Position numbers and translations under genes: made by a program. This document shows, in pieces, positions 11,863-13,083 of a DNA stretch of 13,083 nt. Position 1 is the first letter of the stretch; each line of letters opens with the position of its first letter. The notes under the pieces are model-generated. The model was not told where the DNA came from. It was given only the letters and a program-made list of their open reading frames with translations, and did not search any database. The stretch comes from DASUTW01 sp035513995 (GTDB lineage Bacteria > Actinomycetota > UBA4738 > CALAEC01), in contig DATKBL010000078.1 of assembly GCA_035513995.1 (NCBI GenBank), positions 1 through 13,083 of the forward strand, given 5' to 3'.

Positions 11863-12962
11863 CAGGCCCGCCTCCTCCGCGCGGCGGTCGCCGCTCCGAC
11901 CAACGCAGCGGCCGCGAGCGGGATGGCGGGGAAGTGCATCACGTAGTCGATCGAGGCGTGGATCCCCAGCGCCGCGAGTGATGCGGCTCCGAGCGCGGTG
12001 ATCGCGTCCGGCGGGCCCGCCCACAGCCTGGCGAAGCCCCAGACGAACAGAGCGACCAGGAGAACGAAACCCGGGACGCCCGTCTCCGCTCCGACCTGAA
12101 GGAACCCGTGGTGCGCCCACACGGCGTCGCGATCGTCCAGCGCGGTCGGGCTCAGCTCCCGGAAGCTCCCGGGGCCGGCCCCGACCACCGGATGCTCGCG
12201 CATGATGTCCACGGCGTCGCGCCACAGGAGCGCCCGACGCTCCCCCACCGAGTCCTGGGCGATCACGCCGAGCGGGCCCGGGTCGTCCGGAGAGTACGTC
12301 GCCCCCATCGCGGCGGTCACGATCACCGCGGCGATGAACGCGCCCCCCATCAGCGCCACGGCTCCGCGAGGCGTTCCCAGCAGCCAGGCCGCCAGCGCGA
12401 TCACCCCGAGCGCGACGACGAGGATCGCGGCGGCCACCGAGGTACCGACCGCGACGGAGGCGAACCCGAGCGCCGCGATCCATCCTGCGGTCCGCGGCCC
12501 GGGTCGACGCGCGGCCACCGCGAGCATCAGGCCCGCCAGGACGGCCTGAGCGTAGAACGCGCCGGTCGCGTTGGCGTACGCGAACTGGGGCCCCAGCGGC
12601 CCTCCGCCCACGAGATCTTCTCCGCCCGCGAGCGCGAGTGCGAGCGCGACCCCCGCCACCGCCGAGGGGACCAGGAGCCGGCTCGCCGAGGCCGCGAGGC
12701 GTCCCACGAGGACCGCCGCTCCCGCCATCGCCACGAGGGCCGCGGCGGGCCAGGCGTCACCCGAGGACGCCGCACCGGCGACCACGAGCCAGAGCGCCGT
12801 CCCGGCGAAGAGCCCGAACCCCACGAGGTCGAGCAGGATCTCCCGTCGTCCATCCTCGAGCGAGCGGCGTTCGACGAACGCCTGGAGCCTCGCCTCGATC
12901 GGGTCCTCGGGCCGTGAGGCCTCGGGCTGTGAGGCCTCGGGCCTCGCGCCGGTCGTCGTCAT
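11862..12962 (-). CDS. O-antigen ligase/polymerase-like membrane protein (Wzy_C type)
   Basis: This 366-residue integral membrane protein has roughly ten hydrophobic segments between residues 45 and 360 and a large outside loop (about 222-298). That loop carries the family pattern: GERRALLWRDAVDIM (240-254), HPVVGAGPGSFREL (257-270), and WAHHGFLQVGAETGVPGF (282-299) with His284-His285. Such proteins polymerise or transfer undecaprenyl-linked oligosaccharides at the outer face of the membrane. It is shorter than many ligases of about 400 residues or more. In an organism without clear lipopolysaccharide genes here, a polymerase or a glycan-to-acceptor ligase are both open. The N-terminal 44 residues are polar and include a short repeat. 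The ATG at 12962 overlaps the preceding stop in ATGA; its ribosome site (GGGG about 10 bases upstream) is weak, in line with coupled translation. Confidence 0.82.
   Translation of the reverse strand: MTTTGARPEASQPEASRPEDPIEARLQAFVERRSLEDGRREILLDLVGFGLFAGTALWLVVAGAASSGDAWPAAALVAMAGAAVLVGRLAASASRLLVPSAVAGVALALALAGGEDLVGGGPLGPQFAYANATGAFYAQAVLAGLMLAVAARRPGPRTAGWIAALGFASVAVGTSVAAAILVVALGVIALAAWLLGTPRGAVALMGGAFIAAVIVTAAMGATYSPDDPGPLGVIAQDSVGERRALLWRDAVDIMREHPVVGAGPGSFRELSPTALDDRDAVWAHHGFLQVGAETGVPGFVLLVALFVWGFARLWAGPPDAITALGAASLAALGIHASIDYVMHFPAIPLAAAALVGAATAARRRRA
12909..12938 (-). repeat. 15-bp tandem repeat in the N-terminal tail of the ligase-like gene
   Basis: Two 15-base units differing at one base (GGGCCGTGAGGCCTC and GGGCTGTGAGGCCTC on the plus strand) encode a repeated PEAS(Q/R) pentapeptide in the polar cytoplasmic tail. 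A partial third copy encodes PED. Their role is unknown; slippage in a tolerant tail is likely. Confidence 0.75.
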
Positions 12963-13083
12963 GCCCACGCGCCCCTGGCCCAGTCGATCGTCCGCTCGAG
13001 GCCGTCGTTGAGCGAGGTCCGCGGCTCCCATCCGAGGTGCGCCCGCGCCCGCGCGATGGCGGGGCAGCGGACCTCGGGGTCGC
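12959..13083 (-). CDS. NAD-dependent sugar-nucleotide epimerase/dehydratase, C-terminal fragment (UXS-like)
   Basis: Only the last 40 codons and the stop are in the window; the gene enters from the right edge. The readable peptide contains DPEVRCPAIARARAHLGWEP and then TSLNDGLERTIDWARG. This is the conserved C-terminal helix region of extended SDR sugar-nucleotide enzymes (DxxxRxPDIxKAxxxLGWxP...LxxGLxxTIxW), as in UDP-glucuronate decarboxylase and dTDP-glucose 4,6-dehydratase. UXS-like proteins fit this spacing best by memory, but the fragment cannot fix the reaction. If it is a 4,6-dehydratase it could feed the aminotransferase; if a decarboxylase, it would supply UDP-xylose. The stop overlaps the next ATG by 4 bases, making it the first visible gene of the six-gene operon. 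Confidence 0.72.
   Translation of the reverse strand, partial: DPEVRCPAIARARAHLGWEPRTSLNDGLERTIDWARGAWA

Noticed and set aside
1..13083. CRISPR array, tRNA, rRNA, transposon ends or phage attachment site
   Set aside because: No regularly spaced repeats, cloverleaf-like segments, transposase motifs or terminal inverted repeats were noticed on reading both strands.

Overview
The window is very GC-rich (about 70% by eye), with dense minus-strand operons joined by 4-base ATGA overlaps, strong AAGGAGG-type ribosome sites and actinobacterial-looking -10 boxes (TANNNT). A DivIVA-like coiled-coil protein, a two-gene split MetE, a 2-oxoacid:ferredoxin oxidoreductase and a candidate SAM-family riboswitch point to a deep-branching actinobacterium (Thermoleophilia- or Acidimicrobiia-like) or a Chloroflexota relative. 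The phylum is an inference, not something the sequence proves.

Left part (1-3372), all minus strand. A LuxR/NarL-type response regulator with a degenerate receiver is followed by an A-type iron-sulfur carrier (erpA/iscA-like). A separate promoter, a candidate SAM-sensing leader and a split methionine synthase come next: an N-half-like gene without zinc ligands, then a C-half-like gene with all of them. Next to these is the start of a 2-oxoglutarate:ferredoxin oxidoreductase alpha subunit (korA-like), cut by the window edge.

Middle (3373-6091). The 234-base gap holds the regulator promoter with a perfect palindrome in its spacer, a second inverted repeat, and a strong 14-15 bp hairpin that looks like the terminator of the minus-strand operon to its right. 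That operon is a sugar-nucleotide epimerase, a DegT/DnrJ/EryC1/StrS aminotransferase and an unrecognised 89-residue helical protein.

Right part (6092-13083). A divergent plus-strand gene encodes a DivIVA-like coiled-coil protein with an internal 42-bp tandem duplication. It converges, with a 3-base gap, on a tightly overlapped minus-strand operon. In transcription order this is a UXS/dehydratase-like sugar-nucleotide enzyme (only the C-terminus is in the window), an O-antigen-ligase-like membrane protein, a NodB polysaccharide deacetylase, a PAPS-dependent sulfotransferase of visibly lower GC, a GT4 glycosyltransferase fused to a GNAT acetyltransferase, and a WecA/MraY-like initiating phosphosugar transferase with variant motifs. 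Together with the epimerase and aminotransferase this looks like a pathway for a lipid-linked surface glycan containing amino or acylamino sugars, modified by deacetylation and sulfation. Its structure cannot be read from the sequence.

The items most worth a second look are the sulfated-glycan operon with its GT4-GNAT fusion, the split MetE under an unusual SAM-type leader, and the non-canonical response regulator with a palindromic operator candidate. No tRNA, rRNA, CRISPR array, transposase or attachment site was seen.
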